The notes beneath the pieces are model-generated. The model saw only the letters and a program-made list of their open reading frames with translations. It was not told the origin of the DNA and searched no databases. Positions 36,505-46,429 of a stretch of DNA of 64,000 nt are shown here, piece after piece. The DNA lies in NCBI GenBank assembly GCA_017643305.1, contig JAEPNQ010000002.1:62001-126000 (forward strand), written 5' to 3'. Both the position numbers and the translations under genes were made by a program. The DNA comes from Marinibacterium sp. GTDB taxonomy: Bacteria; Pseudomonadota; Alphaproteobacteria; Rhodobacterales; Rhodobacteraceae. Position 1 is the stretch's first letter; each line of letters starts with the position of its first letter.

Positions 36505-36525
36505 TAGCCAATTAGGATAACGCGT

Positions 36526-36567
36526 CCGCCGAGTCCGCCTTAGAAAGGACCCGGCGGTTCGCATTTT
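36526..36567. terminator. Hairpin between the peroxiredoxin and convergent phhB genes
   Basis: An 11-base stem with one mismatch (CCGCCGAGTCC/GGACCCGGCGG, loop of 10) ends at 36557 and is followed by TTCGCATTTT. It lies 22 bases after the peroxiredoxin stop, between converging genes. Confidence 0.7.
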
Positions 36568-36595
36568 GGGGTCCGTTATTTCGAGGGCCTGTCGG

Positions 36596-36889
36596 TCAGG
36601 CCATTGCATCCATCCGCGTGGCCAACGCCACATCTAGCTCGCTCAGCCCGCCAATGTCATGGGTGGTCAGCACCACGTCCACCGTACGATAGACATTTGA
36701 CCATTCCGGGTGATGACCCAGTTTTTCGGCCTCGATTGCGACACCGGTCATCCACTGGAACGCCACAGTGAAATTTTCAAAGATAAACTGCTTTTGTATG
36801 GCATCCCGATTGTCACAAACCACCCAGCCGCTGGCAAGTAGAGTTGCCAGGGTTTCCTGTCGGTCGGTTTCGGTCAGTGGTTTTCTCAT
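36596..36889 (-). CDS. phhB: 4a-hydroxytetrahydrobiopterin (pterin-4a-carbinolamine) dehydratase
   Basis: The 97-residue product has the PCD/DCoH signature EKLGHHPEWSNVYRTVDVVLTTHD, with the catalytic His pair and downstream Trp and His. It dehydrates pterin-4a-carbinolamine in recycling of tetrahydropterin; no phenylalanine hydroxylase gene is nearby. The ATG at 36889 overlaps the stop of the DUF482 gene by four bases. Confidence 0.93.
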   Translation of the reverse strand: MRKPLTETDRQETLATLLASGWVVCDNRDAIQKQFIFENFTVAFQWMTGVAIEAEKLGHHPEWSNVYRTVDVVLTTHDIGGLSELDVALATRMDAMA

Positions 36890-38070
36890 TCCTGTTCCTC
36901 CACATGGATCTTTTTGAACGGGCCATAGGCGGTCAGGATCTCGATATCTTCTTCCACTGCGGCGCGTTCGGCTTTCAGAAAGCGTTCGACAGCCTCGGCA
37001 AAGCCGGGATGGCCAATCCAATGCAAGCTGTGGGTCTGAGTCGGTAGATAGCCACGCGCCAGCTTGTGTTCGCCTTGTGCACCCGCCTCGACGCGGGCCA
37101 AACCATGTTCGATGGCAAAATCGATGGCCAAATAGTAGCACAGTTCGAAATGCAGGCAGCTGTGGTGTTCGAGACAGCCCCAATAGCGGCCAAACAGCGT
37201 TTCCCGCCCAATAAAGTTCAACGCTCCAGCCACATAGCGGCCATTCCGTTCGGCCAGCACCAGCACAACGTCGTCGCGCATCGTATCCTGCACACAGTCG
37301 AAAAACGCGCGGGTCAGATAAGGCGTGCCCCATTTCCGCGCACCGGTGTCCTGGTAGAATTGCCAGAAGGCATCCCAGTGTTCGGGTTCCAGCGCATCGC
37401 CCGTCAGCACATGGATTTCACCACCAAAGGCATTTGCCTTTTGTCTTTCCTTGCGGATATTTTTGCGCTTACGCGAACTCAGGCTCGCCAGGAAGTCATC
37501 AAAATCACTGTACCCGTTGTTCAGCCAATGGAACTGCTGTGTAGCGCGGACCATAAGACCCATGGCTTCGCCTGCCTCCGCCTCTTCCTCTGTGCAGAAG
37601 GTGGCATGCAGCGAGGACAGTTCGCTATCAGCGGCGAGCTGCACCGCACCTTGCACCAGGGCGGACATGCCAATCTCACGATATCCCGGCCTGGTTAAGA
37701 ACCGGCGTCCAGTGGCCGGAGTGAACGGTACAGCTATTTGGAGCTTGGGGTAATATCGGCCCCCCGCGCTTTCTAGCGCATGGGCCCAGTTGTGGTCAAA
37801 GATGTATTCGCCCTGGGAATGGGTTTTGCCGTAGAGCGGTGCGCACGCCACCAGCTGCCCATCCAAATAGGACGTAAGGTATTTTGGCTGCCATCCCGTA
37901 CCGCGCCCAACCGAGCCGCTGTCTTCCAGTGCCAGCAGAAAACGGTGCGTGGTGAACGGATCCATCGCCGCGCCATCCTCAGCCTCGGGACAGGCGCACG
38001 CATCCCAATCGCGCGCATTGATCTGCGCGATGGAGCCGAGAACCTGAATTTCGATTTGTGCCTGATCCAT
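36886..38070 (-). CDS. GNAT family protein, DUF482 (peptidogalycan biosynthesis-type)
   Basis: The 394-residue product matches the DUF482 family of FemAB-like acetyltransferase folds: YIFDHNWAHALESAGGRYYPKLQIAVPFTPATG, YGDFLASLSSRKRKNIRKERQ-like FDDFLASLSSRKRKNIRKER, and GCLEHHSCLHFELCYYLAIDFAI. Its biochemical role is unproven; the family name refers to an aminoacyl or acyl transfer role in envelope polymers. It is coupled downstream to phhB and lies 42 bases below the phosphodiesterase gene. Confidence 0.88.
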   Translation of the reverse strand: MDQAQIEIQVLGSIAQINARDWDACACPEAEDGAAMDPFTTHRFLLALEDSGSVGRGTGWQPKYLTSYLDGQLVACAPLYGKTHSQGEYIFDHNWAHALESAGGRYYPKLQIAVPFTPATGRRFLTRPGYREIGMSALVQGAVQLAADSELSSLHATFCTEEEAEAGEAMGLMVRATQQFHWLNNGYSDFDDFLASLSSRKRKNIRKERQKANAFGGEIHVLTGDALEPEHWDAFWQFYQDTGARKWGTPYLTRAFFDCVQDTMRDDVVLVLAERNGRYVAGALNFIGRETLFGRYWGCLEHHSCLHFELCYYLAIDFAIEHGLARVEAGAQGEHKLARGYLPTQTHSLHWIGHPGFAEAVERFLKAERAAVEEDIEILTAYGPFKKIHVEEQE

Positions 38071-38112
38071 GCCGACCTCTGACTTTTTTATCTGTGCCCG
38101 TTCCGGTCAGGA

Positions 38113-38883
38113 TCAAGCGGGGATATCTGCTAGGTAGCCTTCGAAAGTCACGTTGTCGGCAACTGCGCGCGCCTGTGCCTCCATTTCGGGCGATTGCACG
38201 GTCCAGCAAAGAACGGGGACGCCGCGCTGGTGCAGTTGCAGAACGCGGGGGCGGCTCAGGTCGGACGCCTCGTGGGAGATAAAGCTGGCCTCGACCCGAT
38301 CAAAGTCGGGGATGGTTCGCAGCCGGTCGCAGGTTTCGGACGACAGCGGCCACTCGGACGGATCATAGCCGTCAGTCACCAGCCCACGGGGCAGATGCGG
38401 GCAAAGCCGAGACATTTCCGCCACGCTGTGGGGGTTGAAGGACATCAAAGCGACAGGTCCGACGTAGCGTGCCAGTGCCTGAGCTGTTGCTGCCTCAAGC
38501 AGGCCGATATTGTCGCCCATCGCGCCATCCTGATCCTTCAATTCAACCAATAACGGCACTTTTCCATCGACTAGCGAAAGAATTTCGGCAAAGGTCGGGA
38601 TATTTTCTCCGTCACCGTGCAAAAGCGCGATCTGCTGTAGGTCCGGCAAGGTCGTTTGCCGCACGGCCCCGGCCCGCCCGGTCAGGCGCGACAGGTCGTA
38701 GTCATGAAATACGACAGCGGCGCCATCGGCGGTGAGCTGCAGATCAATCTCAATGCCATAGCCTGCCTTCATCGCCGCGCGGATGGCCGCGCGGCTGTTT
38801 TCGGACCGCTGATCGGCCACGTCATGCAACGCGCGATGAGCAATCGGGGCCCGCAGAAACGCGTCAGGCAGAACCGGTTTCAT
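38113..38883 (-). CDS. Glycerophosphodiester phosphodiesterase
   Basis: The 256-residue product is a GDPD-type TIM barrel: APIAHRALHDVADQRSENS with catalytic His, then YGIEIDLQLTADGAAVVFHDYDLSRLTG with the metal-binding Glu-Asp pair and second catalytic His. It hydrolyses deacylated phospholipids to glycerol-3-phosphate and an alcohol. No signal peptide is present. Its start overlaps the ridA stop by four bases. Confidence 0.92.
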   Translation of the reverse strand: MKPVLPDAFLRAPIAHRALHDVADQRSENSRAAIRAAMKAGYGIEIDLQLTADGAAVVFHDYDLSRLTGRAGAVRQTTLPDLQQIALLHGDGENIPTFAEILSLVDGKVPLLVELKDQDGAMGDNIGLLEAATAQALARYVGPVALMSFNPHSVAEMSRLCPHLPRGLVTDGYDPSEWPLSSETCDRLRTIPDFDRVEASFISHEASDLSRPRVLQLHQRGVPVLCWTVQSPEMEAQARAVADNVTFEGYLADIPA

Positions 38884-39338
38884 CGAATCTGGAAGATCCC
38901 TTCGATTTCCACTGCGACGCCAAGCGGCAGCGCACCTGCAGAGACCGCAGACCGGGCATGACGCCCGACATCACCCAGTGCTTCGACCAAGAAATCGGAA
39001 CACCCGTTGATTACCTTAGGCTGTTCGGTAAAATCGGGGGTGGAGTTCACGAACCCGGTCAGCTTGACCACGCGCACCAGACGTGACAGGTCGCCCTCAC
39101 AGGCTGCCTTGACCTGGCTCAGCAGGCTGATACCACAGGTCCGCGCCGCCGCGGCGCCTGCTGCAACATCCAGATCCGCACCGACCTTGCCAGTGATCAA
39201 TCCATCTGCGTTCTGAGAGATCTGGCCAGAAACATAAAGCGTATCACCAACCTGCACGAAAGGCACATAATTGGCCGCAGGCGCGGGGGGTGTTTCTAGC
39301 GAAATGCCAAGTTCGGTCAGCCGGTTTTCGATGCTCAT
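38880..39338 (-). CDS. RidA/YjgF family protein
   Basis: The 152-residue product has the RidA fold signatures YVPFVQVGDTLYVSGQISQN and LLSQVKAACEGDLSRLVRVVKLTGFVNS. It belongs to the longer (about 150-residue) subgroup. The Arg that binds the substrate carboxylate in canonical RidA (in the NRV-type segment) has a counterpart in HARSAVSAGALPLGVAVEIEG. Canonical RidA deaminates reactive enamines/imines. It starts the ridA/GDPD overlap pair. Confidence 0.9.
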   Translation of the reverse strand: MSIENRLTELGISLETPPAPAANYVPFVQVGDTLYVSGQISQNADGLITGKVGADLDVAAGAAAARTCGISLLSQVKAACEGDLSRLVRVVKLTGFVNSTPDFTEQPKVINGCSDFLVEALGDVGRHARSAVSAGALPLGVAVEIEGIFQIR

Positions 39339-39404
39339 GACGTCTTCTCCATTTGTCAGTCAACTGGACGCTAGCCCGCCGCATCGCGATGCGAAAGACC
39401 CAAC

Positions 39405-40706
39405 TCAGCTTTCGCCGAACGCCTTGGTAAAGTAATCGCTCCGCGGCTTGACGAGATAGGCAATCGGCGATCTGCCCTGAGTGCGAATAAACGCCTCGAC
39501 CGGCATGCCGGGGATCAAAACCGTGCCTTCGGGCAGTCTTTTCGCTTCGCCATCATTCAAGGTGATTTCGGCCCGATAATATGAAACGGATCGGATTTCA
39601 TCCTCAAACGCATCGGCCGAAATCTGCAAAACCTTGCCAAACAGCTCGGGCGTTTGACGCTGGTCAAATGCGGAAAAGCGCAGGATCACGTCCTGGCCCA
39701 TATGCAGCTGGTCAATATGGCTCGGATCCACGCGGGCGGCGATGACCAACGGGCGGTCTTGCGGCACTAGGAACAATACCGGATCAGCCGAACAGATGAC
39801 GGAACGGGGCGTGTGCACCTGCAGGCCATAGACAACGCCGGACACCGGCGCAGTTATGTCCAGCCGCGCCATGCGTTCCTTGAGCGAGCCCCGCTGTTCA
39901 GCCAGCTCCAGCTCCCTATACCGCAGGTCGCGCAGGCGCGAGATGGCTGCTTCCCTGCGGACGGAGCTCATTTGGATGATCTCGATATCGATCTCGGTGA
40001 TCCGCGCCTCGGCCCGAGCCTCGCTAGCGGTCAGTTCGCCGATAGTCCCGTTCAGGTTGGCCTGTTCCCGACGCAGCTTCAGAACGCGTGAGGCTTGCGC
40101 CAGCCCCTTGTCCAGCAGGGATTGCTGGTTTTCCAGTTCGCTTTCGATCAAATTCAGTTGCTGGGCCAGCGATGCTTGCTGCGCCTCGATGCCTTCGATC
40201 TGCTTCTCCATCTGCTCACGCTGCTTTTGTAGTTGCTCAATCTCCCGCTCGGTCGATTCCGTACGCGCAGCAAACAACCGCACCTGACCGGCCACCAGAT
40301 CCGCGACCTCGGGTCGACTGGCGGCAACCTCCTGCAATTTCGGGTCAAAAGTGATGTCTGTCAGTTCGTCGCGCTCAGCCTCCAGACGCCCCCGGCGCGC
40401 CATCAGCTCATACAGCTGCCCCTCGACGATGATCATCTCGGATTTCAACAAGTCGGAATTGAGCCGGATTAACGTGTCGCCCAATGCAACCGTGTCACCT
40501 TCGTCGACAAGAATTTCACCCACAACACCGCCATCTGGGTGTTGAACCACCTGGCGGTTACGATCCACTTCAATCCGACCGTCGGACACAATGGCCCCAG
40601 CGATGGAAGTTCGAACCGCCCATGTGCCAAACCCGCCAACAAGAATAAGAACAGCCAGAGCACCGATCATCATTGGCCAGCGCGCGGACCATGCTGGTTT
40701 GTTCAT
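39405..40706 (-). CDS. prtE: HlyD-type periplasmic adaptor of a type I secretion system
   Basis: The 433-residue product has a short cytoplasmic N-terminus, one membrane span ([20 protein letters not shown]), a lipoyl-like segment ([22 protein letters not shown]), a long alpha-helical hairpin rich in Glu/Gln/Arg (residues about 90-270) and a second beta-barrel half ending in [26 protein letters not shown]. This is the HlyD/PrtE membrane-fusion protein that links the ABC exporter to an outer-membrane TolC. Its own frame is intact, but the ABC partner immediately upstream (four-base overlap) is broken. Confidence 0.92.
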   Translation of the reverse strand: MNKPAWSARWPMMIGALAVLILVGGFGTWAVRTSIAGAIVSDGRIEVDRNRQVVQHPDGGVVGEILVDEGDTVALGDTLIRLNSDLLKSEMIIVEGQLYELMARRGRLEAERDELTDITFDPKLQEVAASRPEVADLVAGQVRLFAARTESTEREIEQLQKQREQMEKQIEGIEAQQASLAQQLNLIESELENQQSLLDKGLAQASRVLKLRREQANLNGTIGELTASEARAEARITEIDIEIIQMSSVRREAAISRLRDLRYRELELAEQRGSLKERMARLDITAPVSGVVYGLQVHTPRSVICSADPVLFLVPQDRPLVIAARVDPSHIDQLHMGQDVILRFSAFDQRQTPELFGKVLQISADAFEDEIRSVSYYRAEITLNDGEAKRLPEGTVLIPGMPVEAFIRTQGRSPIAYLVKPRSDYFTKAFGES

Positions 40707-42451
40707 CTCACACCTCCCATAGAGGCCGCTTGAAGGATGTTCTGGTGATTACGCACCGTTTCTCTCAGCGCGTCGTCCTTTGGACCGAACGCGGCCTTGG
40801 AGCCCTGGTCAAGCACCAGCAGCGTGTCACATTCCTGGATCGCTGCTGGTCGATGCGCCATGATGAGAACCGATTTGCCGGCAGTCTTCGTATCTTTGAT
40901 TGCCGTTTTCAATGCCTGCGACCCTTCGTTGTCGAGGTTTGAATTAGGCTCATCCAGAGTAACAATGACCGGGTCGTCGTACAGCGCCCGGGCTAGCCCA
41001 ATCCGCTGCATCTGGTCGACGGACAGACGCCCGCCGCCTGCGGTGATGCGCGTGTCATAGCCATCTGGCAGTTCAACAATAATCTGGTGCGCAGCCGCGG
41101 TCTTGGCGGCGGCAACGACCTTTTCTGCGTCTGGCTGGTCGGCCAGGCGGTCGATATTCTGGGCTATGGTCCCGTCGAATAGCTGCACCCGTTGCGGCAG
41201 ATAGCCAATATGGTGGCCAGCACGTCAGGGTCAAATTGTTCCAACGCAACGCCATCCAAGCGGACCGAGCCACCAGCGGGCCGCCATACACCCGTCAATG
41301 CGCGTGCCAGTGTGGATTTCCCTGCTGCCGAAGGACCTATCACACCAACCGCCTGACCCGGCTTCAGCTTAAAGCTCACGTTCTTCAGAGATGCGCGCTT
41401 TTCACCCGGCGGGATCACGGTCAGCGCCTGCACCGACAGTTTGGCCTGCGGTTTCGGCAGCGCCGTGCGCGGGGCCTCCGGCGGTACGGCTTCCAGCAGT
41501 TCCGCCAGGCTGGACCATCCGCGCATCGCACGTTGCACCATTGCCCATTGACCGATGGCCAGTTCAATCGGGGCCAATGCCCGGCCCAACAGGATCGACG
41601 CAGCGATCATGGCGCCCGGGGTCAACTCATTTTGCAGCACCAGATAAGCGCCGAGACCTAGCATCGCCGACTGCAGGAACAGCCGCAGCGTTTTGCTGAC
41701 TGTCAGGCAAGACCCAGACACATCGTTGGCGGTCACAGCCTCAGCCAGCGATTCGTCCCGCGCGCCGACCCAGCGTTTGAAAGCCGCGCTGCGCATACCC
41801 ATACTCTGGACCATTTCCGCTTCGTTGCGGATCTCATCGCTCATCTGAGACGCTTTATTCGCGTTGATATTGGCCTGCAGCATTGGACCACGCGAAAACA
41901 TCTTATTCAGCAGGGTGATCAGTACCAGTGTCGAGCCACCGACAATGGCCAGCAACCCCAGCAACGGGTGGTGCAACGCAATACCTGCGAGGAAAACCGG
42001 GGTCCAAGGGATATCGAATACCGCTATCAGTACTGGTGACCCAATCAGCCGCTGCACCGATTCCAGATCGGTTAGCCCAGTCTGCGCCTTGGGGTCATTG
42101 CTAACTGCAGACCGGCGCACCATTGCGTCGAACACCCGATGATCCAGCGCCGTTTGAAACAGCGCCCCGGCCCGGCCCGGCCCATTATGCGCCCACGCGC
42201 ATAGTCGAGAAGGCCCATCATGCCACAAAGAAACGCCACTAAAATCGACAATGCGATGAGGGTTTCTTCAGACCGGCTACCAAGCACACGATCATAGACC
42301 TGAAGCATGTAGAGCGGACCAGTCAGCATAGGGAGGTTGTCAAAGTAACTGAAACAGCCAACGGAACAGTACAGGCCCGGCTTTGCTGACGCGCGGAACG
42401 CAGCTCATCTATTCGGGGTTTTGGTGGACGAAGTGTCGTGCTTATATTAAC
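40703..42451 (-). pseudogene. prtD: Type I secretion ABC transporter (PrtD type), broken by three frameshifts
   Basis: Four reading frames together encode one PrtD-like exporter. They run IDELRSARQQSR (to about 42378), then GCFSYFDNLPMLTGPLYMLQ to MGRAG (to about 42170), then the remaining membrane domain plus Walker A GPSAAGKSTLARALTG (to about 41218), and finally GYLPQRVQLFDGT, Walker B VIVTLDEPNSNLD and H-loop IMAHRPAAIQECD. The first and last breaks fit loss of one G in a G-run; the middle break is a third tandem copy of GGGCC (42166-42183). The ABC signature LSGGQ is also degenerate (LSVDQ). No start codon is visible near the N-terminus. The gene overlaps prtE by four bases, as an intact exporter pair would. 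Confidence 0.88.
42166..42183. repeat. Five-base tandem repeat (GGCCC-type, three copies) inside prtD
   Basis: On the plus strand CCCGG occurs three times in a row followed by CCC. Two copies would restore the exporter frame (MGRAGALFQ), so the third copy looks like a slippage duplication. Confidence 0.7.
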
Positions 42452-42589
42452 AAATCTAGTGTGTGCGGGTCGTTTTAGACACTCTAGAGACCCGGCAAAA
42501 GCCAGGTGGTTTTGTATCAGCCACAATATGATTACGTAGCCACTATATAATTTAAGGTCGGCGTTTGCTGATTACTTGGAGTAGAGAAA

Positions 42590-43402
42590 GTGAACCTGTG
42601 GGGCGCTGTAACAGGCCAAACCAAGTCTCTGTTTTGGCGTTCGTCTTTGATCGTCGTAGCATTTTCCACGACTTTTTTGTTTGGCTGTGCCACTCAGAAA
42701 GGCGCCAATCTGGCCCCGGGTGAGGTGTTTGACCCTTACGAGGTCAACAACCGTGGTACGCACGCGTTCAACCTTGAGGTCGACAAACTGTTATTCCGTC
42801 CGGCGGCGGTTGGCTACACGAATGTTGTCCCTGACCCGATCGAAGACAGCTTCAACGCGTTCGCACGCAATCTTGGCGAACCCGGCGATTTCGTGAACTC
42901 GCTTTTACAGGGGCGGCCGGACGTGGCTGGCGTGTCGCTGTTCCGATTCGTGATCAACACCACGATTGGCTTTGGCGGGCTGGCGGACGCCGCGACTGAT
43001 TTCGGGATACCGGAAACCGATACGGATTTTGGCGAAACCCTGCATGTTTGGGGCTTTGGTGAGGGCGCTTATATCGAACTGCCCTTCTACGGCCCGTCTA
43101 CCACACGGGACGCTGTGGGTGTTGTTGCGGACCTGTTCACCAATCCGGTGTCCTTCACCTTCACCCGCGCCTTCGAAAATCCAGGCTTTTACGCCGAGAT
43201 CGTCGAACGGTTGAGCGATCGGGGCCGGTATTCCAGTACTGTTGATTCCATTTTGTATGAAAGTGCAGACAGTTACGCACAGGCCCGTCTGATCTACTTG
43301 CAAAATCGGCGCTTCGAACTGGAGGCGCTGGACGACAGTGCCTATATTGATCCTTACGACGATCCGTATCTAGACATTTACGAGGATCCCTATGCTGAGT
43401 AA
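42590..43402 (+). CDS. mlaA: MlaA/VacJ outer-membrane lipoprotein
   Basis: The 270-residue product starts with GTG and has a lipoprotein signal ending in FLFGC (Cys near residue 33). The MlaA core follows: FDPYEVNNRGTHAFN, LGEPGDFVNSLLQG, FVINTTIGFGGLADAATDFGI and ETLHVWGFGEGAYIELPFYGPS. It extracts mislocalised phospholipid from the outer leaflet of the outer membrane. The C-terminus is unusually acidic, with repeated DPY motifs (DPYDDPYLDIYEDPYAE). It overlaps mlaC by 11 bases. The transporter genes mlaFEDB are not in the window. Confidence 0.94.
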   Translation: MNLWGAVTGQTKSLFWRSSLIVVAFSTTFLFGCATQKGANLAPGEVFDPYEVNNRGTHAFNLEVDKLLFRPAAVGYTNVVPDPIEDSFNAFARNLGEPGDFVNSLLQGRPDVAGVSLFRFVINTTIGFGGLADAATDFGIPETDTDFGETLHVWGFGEGAYIELPFYGPSTTRDAVGVVADLFTNPVSFTFTRAFENPGFYAEIVERLSDRGRYSSTVDSILYESADSYAQARLIYLQNRRFELEALDDSAYIDPYDDPYLDIYEDPYAE

Positions 43403-44000
43403 CTTTTTGAAACGAAGAGATTTTCTGGGCTCCGCTACAGCCGGAGCATTGGTCGCCGCGGTACCGATGCCTGCGTTCGCCTTGTCCCAAGGTCAGGCCA
43501 AGGGGCTGGTGGAAGCGCTGATTACCGATATCAACAAGGTGATCGCTTCGGGCAAATCCGAAAGCGCGATGATCCTAGATTTTGAGCGTATTTTTATGAG
43601 ATACGCTGACGTAACAATAATGGCCCGCTATACATTGGGCGCTGATGCGCGGTCGGCCAGCTCTTCTCAGTTGAGGTCCTATACCAAGGCGTTTCAGGGA
43701 TATATCTCGCGCAAATATGGTCGCCGGTTCCGGGAATTCATCGGTGGGCGGTTGGAGTACAAGTCCTCCCGCCAGATCAAGAATGGATATGAGATACGCA
43801 ATATTGCTTATCTCAAAGGTGAATCGCCATTCGAGGTCACGTTCCTGGTGTCCGACAAGGCCGGCAAGAACCTATTTTACAACATGTTTATCGAAGGCGT
43901 GAATATGCTGCTGACGGAGCGCACCGAAATCGGAGCACTGCTGGATCAGCGTGGCGGGGACCTGAACCGGCTGATCAGCGACCTGCCCAAGATTGGCTGA
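43392..44000 (+). CDS. mlaC: MlaC-type periplasmic phospholipid shuttle
   Basis: The 202-residue product has a signal peptide with a twin-arginine motif (KRRDFLGSATAGALVAAVPM) and an MlaC/Ttg2 core (LDFERIFMRYADVTIMARYTLG, SSQLRSYTKAFQGYISRKYG). MlaC ferries phospholipids between the MlaA complex and the inner-membrane MlaFEDB. It is coupled to mlaA. A Tat-type signal is unusual because E. coli MlaC uses Sec. Confidence 0.92.
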   Translation: MLSNFLKRRDFLGSATAGALVAAVPMPAFALSQGQAKGLVEALITDINKVIASGKSESAMILDFERIFMRYADVTIMARYTLGADARSASSSQLRSYTKAFQGYISRKYGRRFREFIGGRLEYKSSRQIKNGYEIRNIAYLKGESPFEVTFLVSDKAGKNLFYNMFIEGVNMLLTERTEIGALLDQRGGDLNRLISDLPKIG

Positions 44001-44006
44001 TCAGAC

Positions 44007-46174
44007 CTAGCGGTTATTGCCGAAGATATCGCGTAATACGTCATCCACGGCCTTGCCGATCCCGCCACGAGGTTCCTTTTGTGCGGGCGTATTCTGGGTC
44101 GAGCGCGTGGGTTCGAGCAGTGGCAAAGGGCGCGGCTCCATACCTTCGGTCACACGGATCATGGTTTGGTGGAAAATCTCAGCGGGCAGGCCACCGCCGG
44201 TCACACCGGTCAGGGTGAATTGTCATCATACCCCATCCACACCCCGGCCACGTAATCTGCCGTGAACCCTATAAACCAGGCATCGCGCGCCTCCTGCGTT
44301 GTGCCCGTTTTGCCTGCCACCTGCCAACCCGGCAAAGCAGCACGCGCACCTGTGCCTTCGCTGACCACCTTTTCCATCATCCAGATCAGCTGTTCCGCCG
44401 CTTCGGGCCGGATTACACGTTCGCCGATCCCACCTGCCGCGCCAATCAGTGGCGCGTTGTCACCCTGCAGGCGCAGTTCGACCAAGCCAAAGGGTGTCAC
44501 CGATGACCCGCCATTCAGAATACCCGCATAGGCACCTGTCATTTCGATCAAAGTGCTTTCCGACGCGCCAAGCGCCAACGCAGGGCCCAGCGCCAGATCG
44601 CTGAAAATGCCAAAATGGTTAGCCACCGTGCGTACATTCTCCCGCCCTGCCCATTCCGAAACCTTGACCGCAGGTACATTCAGACTGTCTCGCAGAGCGC
44701 GTATCAGCGTGACGTTGCCATAGTATTTGTTGGTATAATTTTTCGGACACCACTCCCTCGAGCCCGGCACATTCATACAGAACGGCTCGTCGATGACGGT
44801 ATCCAACGGTGAATACCCAAGGTCCAGCGCAGTTGCATAGACAAACGGCTTGAATGCCGAACCGGTCTGCCGCCGCGCGTGGGTCGCACGGTTGAATACA
44901 CCCGAAACTTGTGTATCGCGCCCCCCAACCATGGCACGCACCGCGCCTTCGGCATCCATCACCACAATCGAAGCCTGCGCCTTGGACCCTTCACGCACCA
45001 TTTCTTCAAACACATAAGACAGCGCGTTTTCCGCCGCCGTCTGAATCCGGGGGTCCAGCGTAGTCCGGATAATGACGTCCTCGGTTGTGTTGCTGGAGAA
45101 ATAATCTGGCGCAACATCCATGATCCAGTCGGCAAAATAGCCACCTGCCTGGGCCTGCGCGGCATCCGACAAAGTGGCAGGGTGCGCCTGCCAATAGGCA
45201 GTATCTTCGTCCGAAAGGTACCTCTGGTCATTCATCAACCGCAGGATCGTGGCCGCCCGGTCCTGGGACCGTTTGAGGTTGTTTGTTGGCGCCAACGCCG
45301 ACGGTGCGGTCAGCAAGCCAGCCAACATCGCGCTTTCGGCGGGGGAAAGATGGGACGATGGTTTCCCAAAATAACGTTGTGCCGCCGCTTCGGCGCCATA
45401 GGCCCCGCCGCCCATATAAGCTCGGTTCAGGTAGATGGAGAGGATTTCATTCTTCGTATATTTGACCTCCATCGCCATCGCATAGATGGCTTCGGTCACC
45501 TTACGCCACATGGTGGTACGGCGGCAGTCCTGCACGTAATCGACTTCGGATTTCCAGACCTCAGGGTCATAGATAACCCCAAGGCATAGCAGCTTGGCCG
45601 TCTGCTGGGTGATAGTAGACCCGCCATGACCTTCCAGCGGGCCGCGCCCTTCGCTTATGTTGATGCGTACGGCGCTGGCCACGCCACGCGGGCTGACACC
45701 AAAATGGCGATAGAATCGCTTATCCTCAGTCGCCACCACAGCATTTTTCAGATGCGGTGAAACTGATTCCGCCGTGACCACACCGCCGAACTGATCGCCG
45801 CGCCATGCGAACACGTCACCGTGGCGATCCAGCATCGTCACGGACCCCCGCGCGCGCCCGTCCAGAAGCTGGGCCAGATCTGGCAAAGTGGACGTTCGAT
45901 AGAAGACCGCCGCTGCAACCAGCAAGCAAATAACCAGGCCCACACGCCATATCAGCGCCCACAACACTCTGAAAATAAAATTAAAGATCGCCAGCAGCGC
46001 TGAACGGATCGTGCCGCGTTCACCTTTCTTTCGGGCCTTGGAACGCGTTTTGCGTCGGGGTGCAGCGGGTTTAGATTTGGTCGCTGACTTGCGCGCAGGC
46101 TTGGGCTTGGCCGGCGACTTGCTGCCATACCGCTTGTCTGCAACCAATGGTTTGCGGCCCGTAGGTTTCGCCAT
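44007..46174 (-). pseudogene. Class A penicillin-binding protein (PBP1A type) with a late frameshift
   Basis: The first 654 codons (46174-44210) give a Lys/Arg-rich cytoplasmic tail (residues 1-53), one membrane span and a glycosyltransferase domain (VATEDKRFYRHFG, GHGGSTITQQTAK). A transpeptidase domain follows with all three motifs: SAFK in RQTGSAFKPFVYA, SLN in RDSLNVPAVK and KTG in VAGKTGTTQEARD. The frame then ends at YDDNSP-stop, while the expected continuation (LTGVTGGGLPAEIFHQTMIR and on to 44007) is intact in the next frame. Restoring one C to CACCC (plus strand GGG at 44213-44215) rejoins them. All catalytic motifs precede the break, so a product lacking about 70 C-terminal residues may still polymerise peptidoglycan. 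Confidence 0.85.
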
Positions 46175-46429
46175 ATTCAGCCCTGCTCGGCCTCTCTGTT
46201 TTTGAGGACAATACCCCGTCCTTAACCGTTTGTTGAGAGCAACCTAGCCAGATTTGGCGCTCACGATCTGCATATTTTTTAATCATTTCTTGATATGTGC
46301 GTAATTTTTTTGCGAAAAGGCGTGAATCTGTGTCTGAGTTTCGCTCAATCCGTTCCCCTATCCTGCCTGCCGGGTCTTTTCTGCTGGCGCGGACAAAAAA
46401 CAGCCACAGATGCGTGGAAAGGGGTATAA
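46175..46429. promoter_or_regulatory. Divergent promoter region of the PBP gene and glnK-amtB
   Basis: This AT-richer 255-base region must contain the glnK promoter and the promoter of the divergent PBP gene. I looked for a sigma-54 site (GG-N10-GC) and for paired TGCACC NtrC half-sites and found no convincing copy; the closest match has a 12-base spacer. Confidence 0.4.

Noticed and set aside
46250-46275. Possible sigma-54 promoter (TTGGCGC and TGCAT) before glnK
   Set aside because: The GG to GC spacing is 12 rather than 10 bases and no paired NtrC half-sites are visible.
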